Part shown: positions 8,221-16,612 of the stretch, piece by piece
Layout: each line of letters begins with the position of its first letter
Numbering within the stretch: the stretch's first letter is position 1
DNA from: Alphaproteobacteria bacterium
GTDB lineage: Bacteria; Pseudomonadota; Alphaproteobacteria; Rhizobiales; Hyphomicrobiaceae
Assembly: GCA_018830445.1 (NCBI GenBank)
Contig: JAHJSN010000126.1
Location: 1-64,000 of the forward strand
DNA length: 64,000 nucleotides
Direction: 5' to 3'
The notes under the pieces: model-generated
The model's database searches: none
What the model saw: only the letters and a program-made list of their open reading frames with translations
Told to the model about the DNA's origin: nothing
Made by a program: the position numbers and the translations under genes

Positions 8221-9054
8221 TCAATAGTGGCGCGGCTGTTCGCGCTTGATGCCGAGTCCCATGTCGAGGGGAGCATCTTTCAACAGTTCCATGGAATGCC
8301 TGTCCCGGGTTGCCGGATCGGAACGGTCGGCCGGCGGGGGCAGATTGTCATAGGAGCCGTTGGCGACTGCCACACGCTTCTGCAAGGCGGCTGCCGGTTT
8401 GAAGAACATATGCGAGAACTTCGACCAGGGGATCGAACCGAACAACACCGTCGTCGCGATCAGGTAGAGGCCGAGGAACACGGTCGTCCAGGAACTACCG
8501 TTCGATTGCAGATAGGCCCAGATGAGGCCGAACGTTACGCTGGCCAGCAGCGACAGGATGAACAGGTCGGCGTGGACGACGCGAAGCGGCGAGTTGCCTT
8601 CGGCGGCCACATCGACGCGAATGAAGAACCAGAACCAGTAGCCGCCGACGGCCACCATCAACCCGCCAAGCCACCACAGGAAGGGGAGGATCGCGGGGGT
8701 CGCTACGTCGGGCGTCGGATACCAGAACACCATGATGGCGGTGCTGAGGACGTACAGGATGAAACCGTACATGGTCAGCAGGTGGGCGATCCGCCGCTTG
8801 GGATTGCAGAACTCGCCGGAGGCCAGAACATCATGCACCGCTGTCTTGATGGCGATCGAGTTCATGTCGACGGATTTGGCGCCGCGGCTCTTCGATTTGC
8901 GCCAGTTTTCGAAGAAGTACTGGGCGCTTTTCTTGTGATAGACGTCATACAGCGTACCGCCCGCGACCAAGAGGATCATGACGACCACGTAGGTCTGCAT
9001 GAAGCTGGGGGGGATAAGCGCTGAAACCTCAGCAAAGGGATTGCTGTCGAACAT
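8221..9054 (-). CDS. aprM: Membrane subunit of the APS reductase system (AprM-like)
   Basis: A 277-residue integral membrane protein with five or six predicted helices, for example TYVVVMILLVAGGTLYDVY, ILYVLSTAIMVFWY, WWLGGLMVAVGGYWFWFFI and VTFGLIWAYL. The order aprM-aprB-aprA is that of several sulfur oxidisers, in which AprM is the proposed anchor and quinone-side partner of AprBA. The fold resembles the cytochrome-b-type gamma subunits of respiratory reductases. I chose the ATG at 9054 (MFDSNPFAEVSAL) over an upstream one because the extra residues are basic and non-conserved in look. The name rests mainly on context. Confidence 0.75.
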   Translation of the reverse strand: MFDSNPFAEVSALIPPSFMQTYVVVMILLVAGGTLYDVYHKKSAQYFFENWRKSKSRGAKSVDMNSIAIKTAVHDVLASGEFCNPKRRIAHLLTMYGFILYVLSTAIMVFWYPTPDVATPAILPFLWWLGGLMVAVGGYWFWFFIRVDVAAEGNSPLRVVHADLFILSLLASVTFGLIWAYLQSNGSSWTTVFLGLYLIATTVLFGSIPWSKFSHMFFKPAAALQKRVAVANGSYDNLPPPADRSDPATRDRHSMELLKDAPLDMGLGIKREQPRHY

Positions 9055-9516
9055 TATAGCCCCGCTACTGTAGCGTTTCCTGATTACCCGGCCGGAGACG
9101 GCTGAGCCTAGCGTAAGTGTGCGCCGGCTGTAGCTTCCCGGCGTCATGATAGGAAGAATTAATCAGCTGTCGAGAGCTTTTGGCTTCGAAGTCGGTCATG
9201 TCTTCCGAACAGCCGTTCGTAATGATTTATCTCGCTCAAGGCAATGTCTTCTTTAAATATTCGAATAACGTTAGGTTCAATATGGAAAGTGAAGAAATCA
9301 ATATTCGCAATTTCTAAGATAGTTGTGCGGAATGTTTGCCGGTCGAAGGTTTGCCAACGGGGAGCGACCGCAAAACTAAACGATTTTTTTCCGCGGGCGG
9401 GGCTGGAGAAGCCTGGCTCAATCATTTAGGCATGCGCTGGCAAGCAGGACCTGGTCAGCCGGGCGTGGCGACAGGCAGGGACGGACGTGGCGTCGGCTGG
9501 AGGACAAGCAAGAGCG
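9055..9516. promoter_or_regulatory. AT-rich intergenic region upstream of aprM with TATTCGAATA palindrome
   Basis: This 462-bp gap separates the divergent apr operon and the phosphoesterase gene, and must hold both promoters. It is visibly more AT-rich than its surroundings. A perfect 10-bp palindrome TATTCGAATA lies at 9258-9267, inside AAATATTCGAATAACG, and the element AATATTCG recurs at 9300-9307. ArsR-type sulfur regulators bind short AT-rich dyads, so this could be an operator, but no regulator gene is nearby. A possible 88-codon frame on the minus strand (9159-9425) shows no recognisable features and is not called. Confidence 0.35.
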
Positions 9517-10281
9517 ATGCGGATAGCTCAGATCACCGATACGCACCTGACCGCCGAGGTGCCTGCCCGGACCGAGAACCTTCGGCGCTGCGTTGCACAA
9601 ATCAATTCTCTCAACCCGCTTCCCGACCTCGTCGTTCACACCGGTGATGTCACACATAACGGCACTCCGGAAGAATACGAAACGGCCCGCAAGCTATTGG
9701 ATCTGCTCGCCGCGCCGTTTGTGGTGCTGGCCGGGAACAAAGATAAGCGGCCGGCGATGTTCGAGGCTTTTTCGCAGCGCGGAATTCCACGGTCCGAATT
9801 TGCGTTCGTGCAATATGCTCTCGACCAATTCGAGGTGCGGATCGTGTGCCTCGATACGGTGAGCGAGAATAGCAATAAGGGTGATTTGTGTTCGATGCGG
9901 TTGGAGGATCTGGAGGCGCTGCTGAGCGCGGCACCGGACACTCCGACGGCGATCTTCATGCACCATCCGCCGTTTGAAGTATCGACGATTCCCGACCCGT
10001 TTCAGTTCGAGCGAAGGGAAAGCGTGTCGGGTTTCCTGGACATTATCGCCCGCCACCAGCAGGTCCGCCGGATCTACTGCGGGCATGTGCATCGGCCTTA
10101 CGAAGCGTCTGCCGGCCGGGTTCCGGCGATCGTGATGACGGCGGTGGCGCTCGATCTTCGCAAGGGCAAGCTCGCCCCCGTCACCGAGGATACTCCGCTC
10201 TACCTTCTGCATCAGATAGATGCGGGAACAGGGGGCGTGGTTACGCTACAGAGTGGTGCGGAAGGTGCCGCGCACAGGTAG
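9517..10281 (+). CDS. CpdA-like metallophosphoesterase with altered GNHD motif
   Basis: A 254-residue class III cyclic-nucleotide phosphodiesterase-type protein. Metal ligands appear in order: TDTHL (D-x-H), VHTGDVTHNG (GD), GNKD, MHHPPF and GHVH. The third motif is normally GNHD/GNHE; here the His is replaced by Lys, while the metal-binding Asn stays. That His helps stabilise the transition state, so activity may be reduced or changed. The start at ATG 9517 (MRIAQITDTHL) fits the family better than the upstream GTG at 9487. Substrate could be cAMP or another phosphodiester; this cannot be decided from sequence. Confidence 0.85.
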   Translation: MRIAQITDTHLTAEVPARTENLRRCVAQINSLNPLPDLVVHTGDVTHNGTPEEYETARKLLDLLAAPFVVLAGNKDKRPAMFEAFSQRGIPRSEFAFVQYALDQFEVRIVCLDTVSENSNKGDLCSMRLEDLEALLSAAPDTPTAIFMHHPPFEVSTIPDPFQFERRESVSGFLDIIARHQQVRRIYCGHVHRPYEASAGRVPAIVMTAVALDLRKGKLAPVTEDTPLYLLHQIDAGTGGVVTLQSGAEGAAHR

Positions 10282-10433
10282 GGAACGGTTTTTCAACGTG
10301 GATGCGCGTGCCGGTCTGGAACTGGCTTGGGCCGGTGGGCGGTCGACGGAAAATGCCGCTGCCGCTGCGGCTGTTGCTGGCCGCTGCACGGCGCCAGCTG
10401 GCGCGGAAGGTTCGATCTGGTTCTGGAAACGAT

Positions 10434-10478
10434 TGGTCGGAGCGGGGAGATTTGAACTCCCGACCCCCAGTCCCCCAG
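10434..10478 (-). other. Genomic-island attachment site: 3' part of tRNA-Pro(GGG)
   Basis: Read on the minus strand, the segment gives the second half of a tRNA-Pro: GGGGGACTGGGGGTC, then the T-arm GGGAGTTCAAATCTCCC, the acceptor strand GCTCCGA and CCA. The D-arm and the 5' acceptor strand are missing: past 10478 the sequence departs from any tRNA. A tyrosine-integrase gene begins 175 bp further on. This is the classic picture of an island integrated in a tRNA 3' end, where one flank keeps a displaced 3' fragment and the intact tRNA lies at the far end, here beyond the window to the right. Confidence 0.85.
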
Positions 10479-10653
10479 GCTATTGGATATGACTTTAGCT
10501 GACTCGGCCTGATGGACCCTGACGGAATAACCAGCAGAATTAAAAGGCTTTTTTCTAAGGTTTTTTCGTCAGAGTCCGTCAAGCCTCTCCAGGACGCGGC
10601 GTTTTGGTGTGTAACCAGTGTGCAACCGTGGCAAATCACGGTAACTTCGGTAC

Positions 10654-11850
10654 ATGCCGATATTGCCCCATAATCAGCGCGCCATCGATGGATTGAAATC
10701 CACGCCAGGTCGGCGCGTCGCCTACCGGTCTCAGGTCGTAGTTGGCCTGACTCTGGAGGTAATGCCGACTGGTACCAAGACCTGGAGGGTGCGTTATCGC
10801 ACGCGAGGTGGTCGTCGAGGCAAGACACGCGCTTATACGATTGGTGATGCGAGCGTGGTCACTCTTGGCCAGGCCGTTGACAAGGCGAAGGAGGTCTTGG
10901 CTGCGGTTCAGGTAGATGGACGGGACCCGCACCTAGAGCGAGCGCCGCAGGATGGTACTTTCGAGGCTTTGTTTGAGCGTTGGCTCGAAAAACACGCCAA
11001 GGTGAAAAAGAAGTCTTGGAAGCACGATGCGGAGATGTTTGAGAGGCATGTGCGGCAGCGCCTTGGCGGGGTGGTTGCTGCTGACATCAAGCGTGCTGAT
11101 ATAATCGGCGCGTTGGACGACATCGTTAGGGCTGCAACCGGCATTCAGGCCAACCGTGCACAAACGCTGATCAGTGCTGTGTTTAATTGGGCCGTAAATG
11201 AAGGGATCCTGGAAAGCGCTCCGACCTATCGTATTCCAAAGCGCGGCGTTGAAGTGCCGCGGGAGCGAGTGCTTAGCGAGGCCGAAATCAAGACGTTTTG
11301 GCACGGCTTTGCAGATGGTCCGATGAGTCTTGGGGTCGAGAGGGTGCTTCGCGTGGCACTCGTCACGGGGCAGCGGCGTGGCGAAATTGCGGGTGCCAGA
11401 AAATCCGAGCTGAACCTCAATGCGGTAGACCCAGCGTGGACAATACCGGGTGCGCGAACCAAAAACGGTATTTTGCACCGGGTGCCACTAACCCCGCTCG
11501 CTGTCGATCTTTTCGCAAACGCTGTATCGGAAAGTCAGTCCGAATTCGTGTTTCCCGGCCGCGGCGCACTTGAGCGCTCCATAGATCCTCATGCGGTGAC
11601 GCGAGCAATGTCTCGCTTGACAGCCAAGCTAGGCATTGCCAATGCAACCGTTCACGATTTGCGACGTACGATGGGAACCGGACTGGCGCGCCTTGGGGTG
11701 ACCAAGGACATCCGAGCCAGGGTGCTCAATCACGTCGACGGTGCTCGCAGCATAACCGACGCGGTCTATAACCAGCATGAGTTCTGGTCCGAGAAGCGTG
11801 TCGCGATGGAGCTATGGGAGGCGGACCTCCTACGCATCGTGGGCGGCTAG
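10654..11850 (+). CDS. Tyrosine recombinase (island integrase)
   Basis: A 398-residue integrase of the P4/tRNA-island type. It has an N-terminal arm-binding DUF4102-like domain (residues 1-95, with LTLEVMPTGTKTWRVRYR), a core-binding SAM-like domain (100-200) and a catalytic domain. Catalytic residues are Arg 241 (GQRRGEI), Lys 270, His 334 and Arg 337 (HDLRRTM), His 360 and Tyr 372 (VYNQHEF). All are present, so the enzyme looks intact. It lies next to the tRNA-Pro fragment and points into the island, as expected for the enzyme that moved it. No excisionase is recognisable nearby. Confidence 0.95.
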   Translation: MPILPHNQRAIDGLKSTPGRRVAYRSQVVVGLTLEVMPTGTKTWRVRYRTRGGRRGKTRAYTIGDASVVTLGQAVDKAKEVLAAVQVDGRDPHLERAPQDGTFEALFERWLEKHAKVKKKSWKHDAEMFERHVRQRLGGVVAADIKRADIIGALDDIVRAATGIQANRAQTLISAVFNWAVNEGILESAPTYRIPKRGVEVPRERVLSEAEIKTFWHGFADGPMSLGVERVLRVALVTGQRRGEIAGARKSELNLNAVDPAWTIPGARTKNGILHRVPLTPLAVDLFANAVSESQSEFVFPGRGALERSIDPHAVTRAMSRLTAKLGIANATVHDLRRTMGTGLARLGVTKDIRARVLNHVDGARSITDAVYNQHEFWSEKRVAMELWEADLLRIVGG

Positions 11851-12232
11851 AAGTGGTGCCTCTGGGGTTGCAACACGGTCAGTCCTAGCCGGCTGATGGG
11901 TGACTTGCCGCTCACGCTAGCATGGGGGGCGGTGCCAGTTGTAGTGATGCAGCCGCCTTGGCGGCTCATCTCGACGCTGGTCCGAGGTCTCGAAGGCGGA
12001 CGCGTAGGCCCATTCCCGAAGTGACGACTGGATGAAGCGCTCCGCCTTACCGTTTGTCGCCGGGCAATCGGTGCCGAGTTCGCGGAAGCGGGTGACGCAC
12101 TTGGCAACCGTCTTGGGTATGGTGCTGAACCGGCGGGCGGCTTGTGTTTTGGTGAGGCCGCCGCCAACAACGGCGCGCACCATTCTGCTCTCGACCTCGA
12201 GGCCTCAGACGTGCATTCATGTGAACGTCCAT
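11847..12232 (-). pseudogene. IS481-family transposase remnant
   Basis: Pieces of one IS481-type transposase can be read across frames on the minus strand. MDVHMNARLRPRGREQ starts at 12232; then comes VVGGGLTKTQAARRFSTIPK (helix-turn-helix) in another frame. A large internal deletion follows, then TNGKAERFIQSSLREWAYA (last part of the integrase core) and HYNWHRP, with SGKSPISRLGLTV again frame-shifted. About two thirds of the gene is lost, including the first two acidic catalytic residues. It shows that the integrase side of the island has collected IS elements. Confidence 0.75.
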
Positions 12233-12316
12233 TCGGTTCTCCTGAGAACCACTGAAGTCTCGCAACCGCAGCTGACCTCCTCCGGACTAAATGGACAACC
12301 TCCTGAAAGTTCATAA

Positions 12317-12514
12317 CTAGCCGCAGCAGCAACCCTTTTTTGGCTTTTGAGCTGACGTCGTATTTCCGCGTTCGTGCTCATGGACCGTCTGCTTTGTGTC
12401 GTCAGGCTTCTTAGAATTTTCGGCGCGAGATGACACATTTTCGATATTGCTGCAGCAATCACCCTCATCTGGATGTTGTTTCTTCAGCGGCTTCTGAGGT
12501 GTTTGTTTTGGCAT
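12317..12514 (-). CDS. Small Lys/Cys protein ending in CCCG, 65 aa
   Basis: A 65-residue, highly charged protein with a CC pair near the N-terminus (GDCCSN) and a C-terminal GCCCG, plus several His and Lys residues; no membrane segment or signal peptide. AAGGGA precedes the ATG with good spacing. It lies 25 nt downstream of cfa on the same strand and so is probably under the same ECF-type promoter. Cysteine clusters in a metal-resistance island hint at metal binding, but I do not recognise the family. Confidence 0.6.
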   Translation of the reverse strand: MPKQTPQKPLKKQHPDEGDCCSNIENVSSRAENSKKPDDTKQTVHEHERGNTTSAQKPKKGCCCG

Positions 12515-12539
12515 TTTGGATTTCCCTTTTTTTACTGGG

Positions 12540-13856
12540 CTATTCTGCTGCTATTGGAAGATGCTTATTGGGTCCGTCCGCTTCAGCAATGCAAAAAGCT
12601 GGCTTTTCGGCCAGATAGTCTCTCGTTAGCGGTGCGGCGTCCTGGCGTTTGGCAAGCTGGATCTGGAATACGACGTGGCCGTTGTGCCGGAAGGCCAATT
12701 CGCTGGCGATGAGATAGTAGCGCCACATTCGGCAGAAGCGTTCATCGTAGAGCTCCCTCACGCGTGCAATATTGGTTTCAAAACGCTCGCGCCAGGCTTT
12801 CAGCGTTTCAGCATAGTGAAGTCGCCAGACTTCGATATCCGTGACGTAGAGGCCTGCCCTCTCGATGACGCTCAGGATTTCCGAGAGGGCAGGACTGTAG
12901 CCGCCAGGGAAGATGTACTTCTCGATCCACGGGTCGGTGATGCCCGGACCATCGGCGCGCCCTATCGTATGCAGCAACGCCACTCCGTCATCGGCGAGCC
13001 GCTTGTATATGGAATCGAAGAACTGGCTGTATTGAAGCACCCCGACGTGTTCAAACATGCCAATCGACACGATCCGATCGAATTGACCTTCTACGTCGCG
13101 GTAGTCCATGAGCTCAAATTTAGGGATTGTTTCCAATCGTTCCTGTCGTGCGCGTTGTTCGGCGACACGCAGTTGTTCTTTCGAAAGTGTGAGACCGGTA
13201 ACCTTCGCTCCATACTCGCAGGCCAGATGAAGACCGAGACCGCCAAAACCACTGCCGATATCGAGAACACGGCAGCCCGGCTTCAGGAGTAGCTTTTTTG
13301 CGATGAGCTGCTTCTTATTCCTCTGGGCAGTCTCGAGCGTGTCATGAGGCGATTGAAAATAGGCGCACGAGTATTGCCGGTCCTGATCCAGGAATAGCTC
13401 GTAGAATTCGGGCGAGAGGTCGTAGTGGTGGGCGACATTGGATTTTGATCGATTAGGCGTGTTGGCTTGCGCTAAGCCCCGCATGTGTCGCCGCAGGAGT
13501 GAGAGGCCTCTAGACGGCAGCGTTTCCGGACGCCGCAATAGGTTCTGCTGCAGCAAGGCCAGCAACCCATAGAGATCGTCGTTATCGACGGTTAGGGTGC
13601 CGTCCATGTAGGTTTCACCGAGCGCGACATAGGGGGCGGTCACCAACTTGAAGAGTACCGACTGTTCCTTTAACACGACCGCGATCGCCGGCGCCGAACC
13701 GTCGCCATAGCTTTCTGTTTCTCCGGTAGGATAGGTGACTCGGAGGTCGCCTATTTTGATGAAGCGCCGCAGTTGCCAGGATAGGAGCTTTTCAACCGCC
13801 GTTCGGGCAACGGGCTCAAAGTCGCTACGTTGGGTTAATGCGTTCATGACATGCAA
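12540..13856 (-). CDS. cfa: Cyclopropane-fatty-acyl-phospholipid synthase
   Basis: A 438-residue SAM-dependent enzyme that methylenates cis double bonds of membrane phospholipid acyl chains. It has an N-terminal SCP2-like lipid domain (residues 20-120). The catalytic domain starts near SNVAHHYDLSPEFYELFLD and contains the SAM motif LDIGSGFGGLGLHLA, then GMFEHVG and the HTIGR block. Length is usual for the bacterial enzyme with the extended N-terminus. An ECF-type promoter lies at 13952-13979, about 95 bp upstream. Cyclopropanation hardens membranes under acid, solvent or metal stress, consistent with this regulon. Confidence 0.93.
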   Translation of the reverse strand: MHVMNALTQRSDFEPVARTAVEKLLSWQLRRFIKIGDLRVTYPTGETESYGDGSAPAIAVVLKEQSVLFKLVTAPYVALGETYMDGTLTVDNDDLYGLLALLQQNLLRRPETLPSRGLSLLRRHMRGLAQANTPNRSKSNVAHHYDLSPEFYELFLDQDRQYSCAYFQSPHDTLETAQRNKKQLIAKKLLLKPGCRVLDIGSGFGGLGLHLACEYGAKVTGLTLSKEQLRVAEQRARQERLETIPKFELMDYRDVEGQFDRIVSIGMFEHVGVLQYSQFFDSIYKRLADDGVALLHTIGRADGPGITDPWIEKYIFPGGYSPALSEILSVIERAGLYVTDIEVWRLHYAETLKAWRERFETNIARVRELYDERFCRMWRYYLIASELAFRHNGHVVFQIQLAKRQDAAPLTRDYLAEKPAFCIAEADGPNKHLPIAAE

Positions 13857-13951
13857 CCACTCTGTCGAAGTTGGAGTGCCGTTTCTCTAAACTTGGCAAG
13901 TGGGCGCCCAAGTCGGCACCGTTGACTTGCCAGCTGGCTCGACTGACTCAA

Positions 13952-13979
13952 TAGACGACATTATGAGTTGGACGTTACA
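13952..13979 (-). promoter_or_regulatory. ECF-type promoter for cfa
   Basis: On the minus strand TGTAACG (13973-13979) is followed after exactly 15 nt by CGTCTA (13952-13957). The pair matches five other sites in the island. Orientation is toward cfa, whose ATG lies about 95 bp downstream. The rest of the 291-bp gap 13857-14147 shows no gene. Confidence 0.75.
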
Positions 13980-14147
13980 GTTCGCTGCCGCAGAGACGGT
14001 CTGCGCGATTCTGCAAGTCCACGCGTAATAGCCGAGCCATCTCAAACAAGGCGCGTAAATCGGCAAACACTGAGCGTCCGTCCGTGGCCACACCGACGGT
14101 CCGGGTTGTTTCAGTCCATTTTTCACTGAGCCAGCAAGGAGATCCGG

Positions 14148-14609
14148 ATGGTCATTGCAATGTTTCTGGCCGTACTACTGGCGATATCAACGTTCTTATT
14201 TCATTTTGCTGTTTTGCGCTGGTTGTCAGGAAGCTTGGCCCGTGTACCCATGACCAATGGCATCCGCATCCTGGTTATCGTGCTTGCGATCCTTGCAGCG
14301 CATGTTGTCGAAGTCCTGATGTACGCAGGCGCGTTTACGTTGGCTGTCGAGGTTGTTTCGATTGGAGGCTTTGGTGGGCGGGGGGCAGATACCCCGCTCG
14401 ACTATCTGTATTTCTCGATCGTCAGCTTCACTTCGCTTGGGCTAGGCGACGTCTATCCATTGGGTCATTTGCGGCTACTCACAGGTATTGAGGCTCTCAA
14501 CGGCCTACTGCTCATCGCTTGGTCAGGATCGTTCATCTACACGGCAATGGAGCGCCTTTGGCCTTGGGAGCCTTGCGCTCAGCCGCAGAACCGAAAAACA
14601 GACAAGTGA
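14148..14609 (+). CDS. Two-helix ion-channel (Ion_trans_2-like) membrane protein
   Basis: A 153-residue membrane protein with two N-terminal hydrophobic segments (residues 1-25 and 38-63), a pore loop and a last helix (LLTGIEALNGLLLIAWSGSFIY). The pore carries TSLGLGDVYP, which aligns with the potassium selectivity filter T-x-G-Y-G-D-x-x-P; Tyr is replaced by Leu. No RCK or cyclic-nucleotide domain is present. GGAG is found upstream of the ATG. It lies between the cfa promoter region and a convergent EamA gene, in no clear operon. Ion selectivity is uncertain because of the filter change. Confidence 0.75.
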   Translation: MVIAMFLAVLLAISTFLFHFAVLRWLSGSLARVPMTNGIRILVIVLAILAAHVVEVLMYAGAFTLAVEVVSIGGFGGRGADTPLDYLYFSIVSFTSLGLGDVYPLGHLRLLTGIEALNGLLLIAWSGSFIYTAMERLWPWEPCAQPQNRKTDK

Positions 14610-14632
14610 GGACGGCCTACCCTTCAGCCACC

Positions 14633-15520
14633 TCAGGCACTGCCCTCTGTTTTTTCACCGCAAAGCACCAGGCCGACGCCGAGGAGCGTAAGCAGTATGC
14701 CTGCAAACTGGTAGGAATTGAGTGTCTCGCTGAAAAGCAACCAGCCCATGATCAGGCCAAATATCGGGACCAGAAAACTGAACGCGTTTGCACGGCTGAG
14801 CTGAGTTTTTTGGAGAACTGAAAACCACAACCAGTAAGCCAGTGCAGTTCCGGGAAGGCTGACGAAGACAAGAATGGTCAGGAATTCCAATGACCATTTT
14901 ACCTGGGTCGGATCTTCTGTGAGTGAGGCAAGTAGCGCGAGCGGAATACTGCCGATCAGCATTTGCAGACCCATCCCCATGAGCGCGTCGATCTCACCGG
15001 ACAACGTCTTGATCACCACGTTGCTCACCGAAATTCCGGCCGCGGCGAGAAGAATGTAGGCAATTCCCAGCAGGAAATCGTCCTGTCCACCAGCGGAAAG
15101 CTGAGGCGTGCTGATTACGAAAATGCCAAGGAAGCCAACGCAAAGCCCTGTTTTTGCCTTTAGGCTCAGAACTTCATTTAAGACGAAAGCGCCTAGGCCG
15201 GCCGCCATGAGCGGCTGCGCGTTCGCGACGACCGTGGCGAGGCCTGGGGAGACAAACTCCGCAGCATGGAACATGCCGAGAAAACCGAGTGATGTTGCGC
15301 CTATGCCGACAATGCTCAGTTTTCCCCAAAGTCTCACATCTCGAGGAATTTTCTGACGCAGCCAGATTGCGATCGCCGCCAGTGTCAAGCCAGCCAGGCC
15401 TGCGCGCAGCGCGGCGAAAGTAAGATGGGGGGCCAGATCGATACCTACTGCGAGTGCGGGAAAGCAAGAAGCCCAAAGCAACATCACGAGCACAATTTGG
15501 GCGACCGTGAAACGGCTCAA
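14633..15520 (-). CDS. EamA/DMT-family transporter
   Basis: A 295-residue membrane protein with ten hydrophobic segments in two five-helix EamA repeats, starting with QIVLVMLLWASCFPALAVGI. The second repeat begins near LGIAYILLAAAGISVSNVVI. Drug/metabolite exporters of this family move amino acids, nucleosides or metabolites; the substrate cannot be predicted. It ends 24 nt from the convergent ion-channel gene. A 175-bp gap to the next gene on the same strand shows no recognisable element. Confidence 0.88.
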   Translation of the reverse strand: MSRFTVAQIVLVMLLWASCFPALAVGIDLAPHLTFAALRAGLAGLTLAAIAIWLRQKIPRDVRLWGKLSIVGIGATSLGFLGMFHAAEFVSPGLATVVANAQPLMAAGLGAFVLNEVLSLKAKTGLCVGFLGIFVISTPQLSAGGQDDFLLGIAYILLAAAGISVSNVVIKTLSGEIDALMGMGLQMLIGSIPLALLASLTEDPTQVKWSLEFLTILVFVSLPGTALAYWLWFSVLQKTQLSRANAFSFLVPIFGLIMGWLLFSETLNSYQFAGILLTLLGVGLVLCGEKTEGSA

Positions 15521-15695
15521 TATCTCGATTTCCTATCTGCGAGTAGTCTGGATAGACCACAATGCATACACAAGATTACGGCCACCGAACAGTGTACTCC
15601 TGTCACGTGAGGCGATAGCATTTTAGCATGACGCCAAAGCTGTCGGTACTCTCGGTGGCGACAATAGCTTACTTGGGTACGGATCGAATGCGTTT

Positions 15696-16406
15696 CTACG
15701 GACCCCAAGCCCAAGCAACGGTCCGAGCAGCTTCGGAGCGACCAAGGTGCGACTCAACGGACTTGACACCATCGACGTTTTCAGCCGCAATCCGGGCGGC
15801 GCGCTGCTCTTTGTCTGTCTCGACGTCACCCCAAAGGTGGACGCCACCATCGTGAACGGTGACGTTCATGAGGGCGACGTGGAGGCCGTCGATATCGGCC
15901 AAGGCTTGCATGACATTCCCACGAAGGGCCCGATCATCAAGATTCGGCGATGACGCAGACTGTGCAGTCGTTGCAGCAAGGCCATGAAGTAGATTAGCGC
16001 GGCTGACAATACCGACCAGCTGGCCGTTGTCGACCACCGGAACACGTTTGATCCTGTTATTTTCCAACAGCCTCGCTATGTCGGAGACCGCTGTGTCCGG
16101 TGTAATGGAGATCACTTCGCGCGTCATTACATCTGAGGCCTTGCGCCCTTCGGTCTTGACGAATTCGGAGACGTTCTTGTGAGGGGCAGAGAAAACTCCG
16201 AGCCACCAGGACCCTTTCGTATCGGTCTCCCCTTCAAGTCGGCGCATCAAGTCGCCTTCACTGACGAGCCCCAGCAGGTTTCCCGCGTCATCGACAACTG
16301 GCACGGCGCTGATCCCATGCTTCAGGAGAAGATTGGCGACATCGGTGATGCTGCTGTCGCCTCCAACCGTGATGACTTTTTCGGTCATGATATCGCTGGC
16401 GTGCAT
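15696..16406 (-). CDS. CBS-pair and BON domain protein
   Basis: A 236-residue soluble protein with two CBS domains (about residues 1-60 and 90-145; MTEKVITVGGDSSITDVA and DVMTREVISITPDTAVSDIA) and a C-terminal BON domain (155-225; NVMQALADIDGLHVALMNVT, VETDKEQRAARIAAENVDGV). CBS pairs bind adenosine nucleotides; BON domains bind phospholipid or envelope surfaces. Such CBS-BON proteins are common in stress islands but their function is unknown. A motif matching the ECF promoter stands at 16565-16592, about 160 bp upstream, pointing to this gene. Confidence 0.9.
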   Translation of the reverse strand: MHASDIMTEKVITVGGDSSITDVANLLLKHGISAVPVVDDAGNLLGLVSEGDLMRRLEGETDTKGSWWLGVFSAPHKNVSEFVKTEGRKASDVMTREVISITPDTAVSDIARLLENNRIKRVPVVDNGQLVGIVSRANLLHGLAATTAQSASSPNLDDRALRGNVMQALADIDGLHVALMNVTVHDGGVHLWGDVETDKEQRAARIAAENVDGVKSVESHLGRSEAARTVAWAWGP

Positions 16407-16564
16407 TGGAGTGCTCCTAGTCTAGAGGATAAATCCGATTTCCAAGTACATGCCAGCTTTCGATTTTCCATCACTCCTTTCGGAGTTCGAATTCTCTATC
16501 CGGAATGGCAGTGCGGTTGATTTAGGAACCGATTGCGTCTCCGTCAAAGCCGGCCTGTGCGAGT

Positions 16565-16592
16565 AAGACGACAATGAGCAGCGAGCGTTACA
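16565..16592 (-). promoter_or_regulatory. ECF-type promoter for the CBS-BON gene
   Basis: Minus-strand TGTAACG (16586-16592), 15-nt spacer, CGTCTT (16565-16570): a full match to the island consensus. It is back to back with the promoter of the sigma gene at 16613, so one short region would fire in both directions. Confidence 0.75.
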
Positions 16593-16612
16593 CGATCGAC
16601 AAAGAGCTTCGG

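Noticed and set aside
9159-9425. An 88-codon minus-strand frame between aprM and the phosphoesterase
   Set aside because: No ribosome site, no family feature, AT-rich composition as expected of a regulatory region.
13082-13100. TTGACCTTCTAC resembling a MerR-type promoter
   Set aside because: It is inside the cfa coding sequence, lacks the dyad, and points to no gene.
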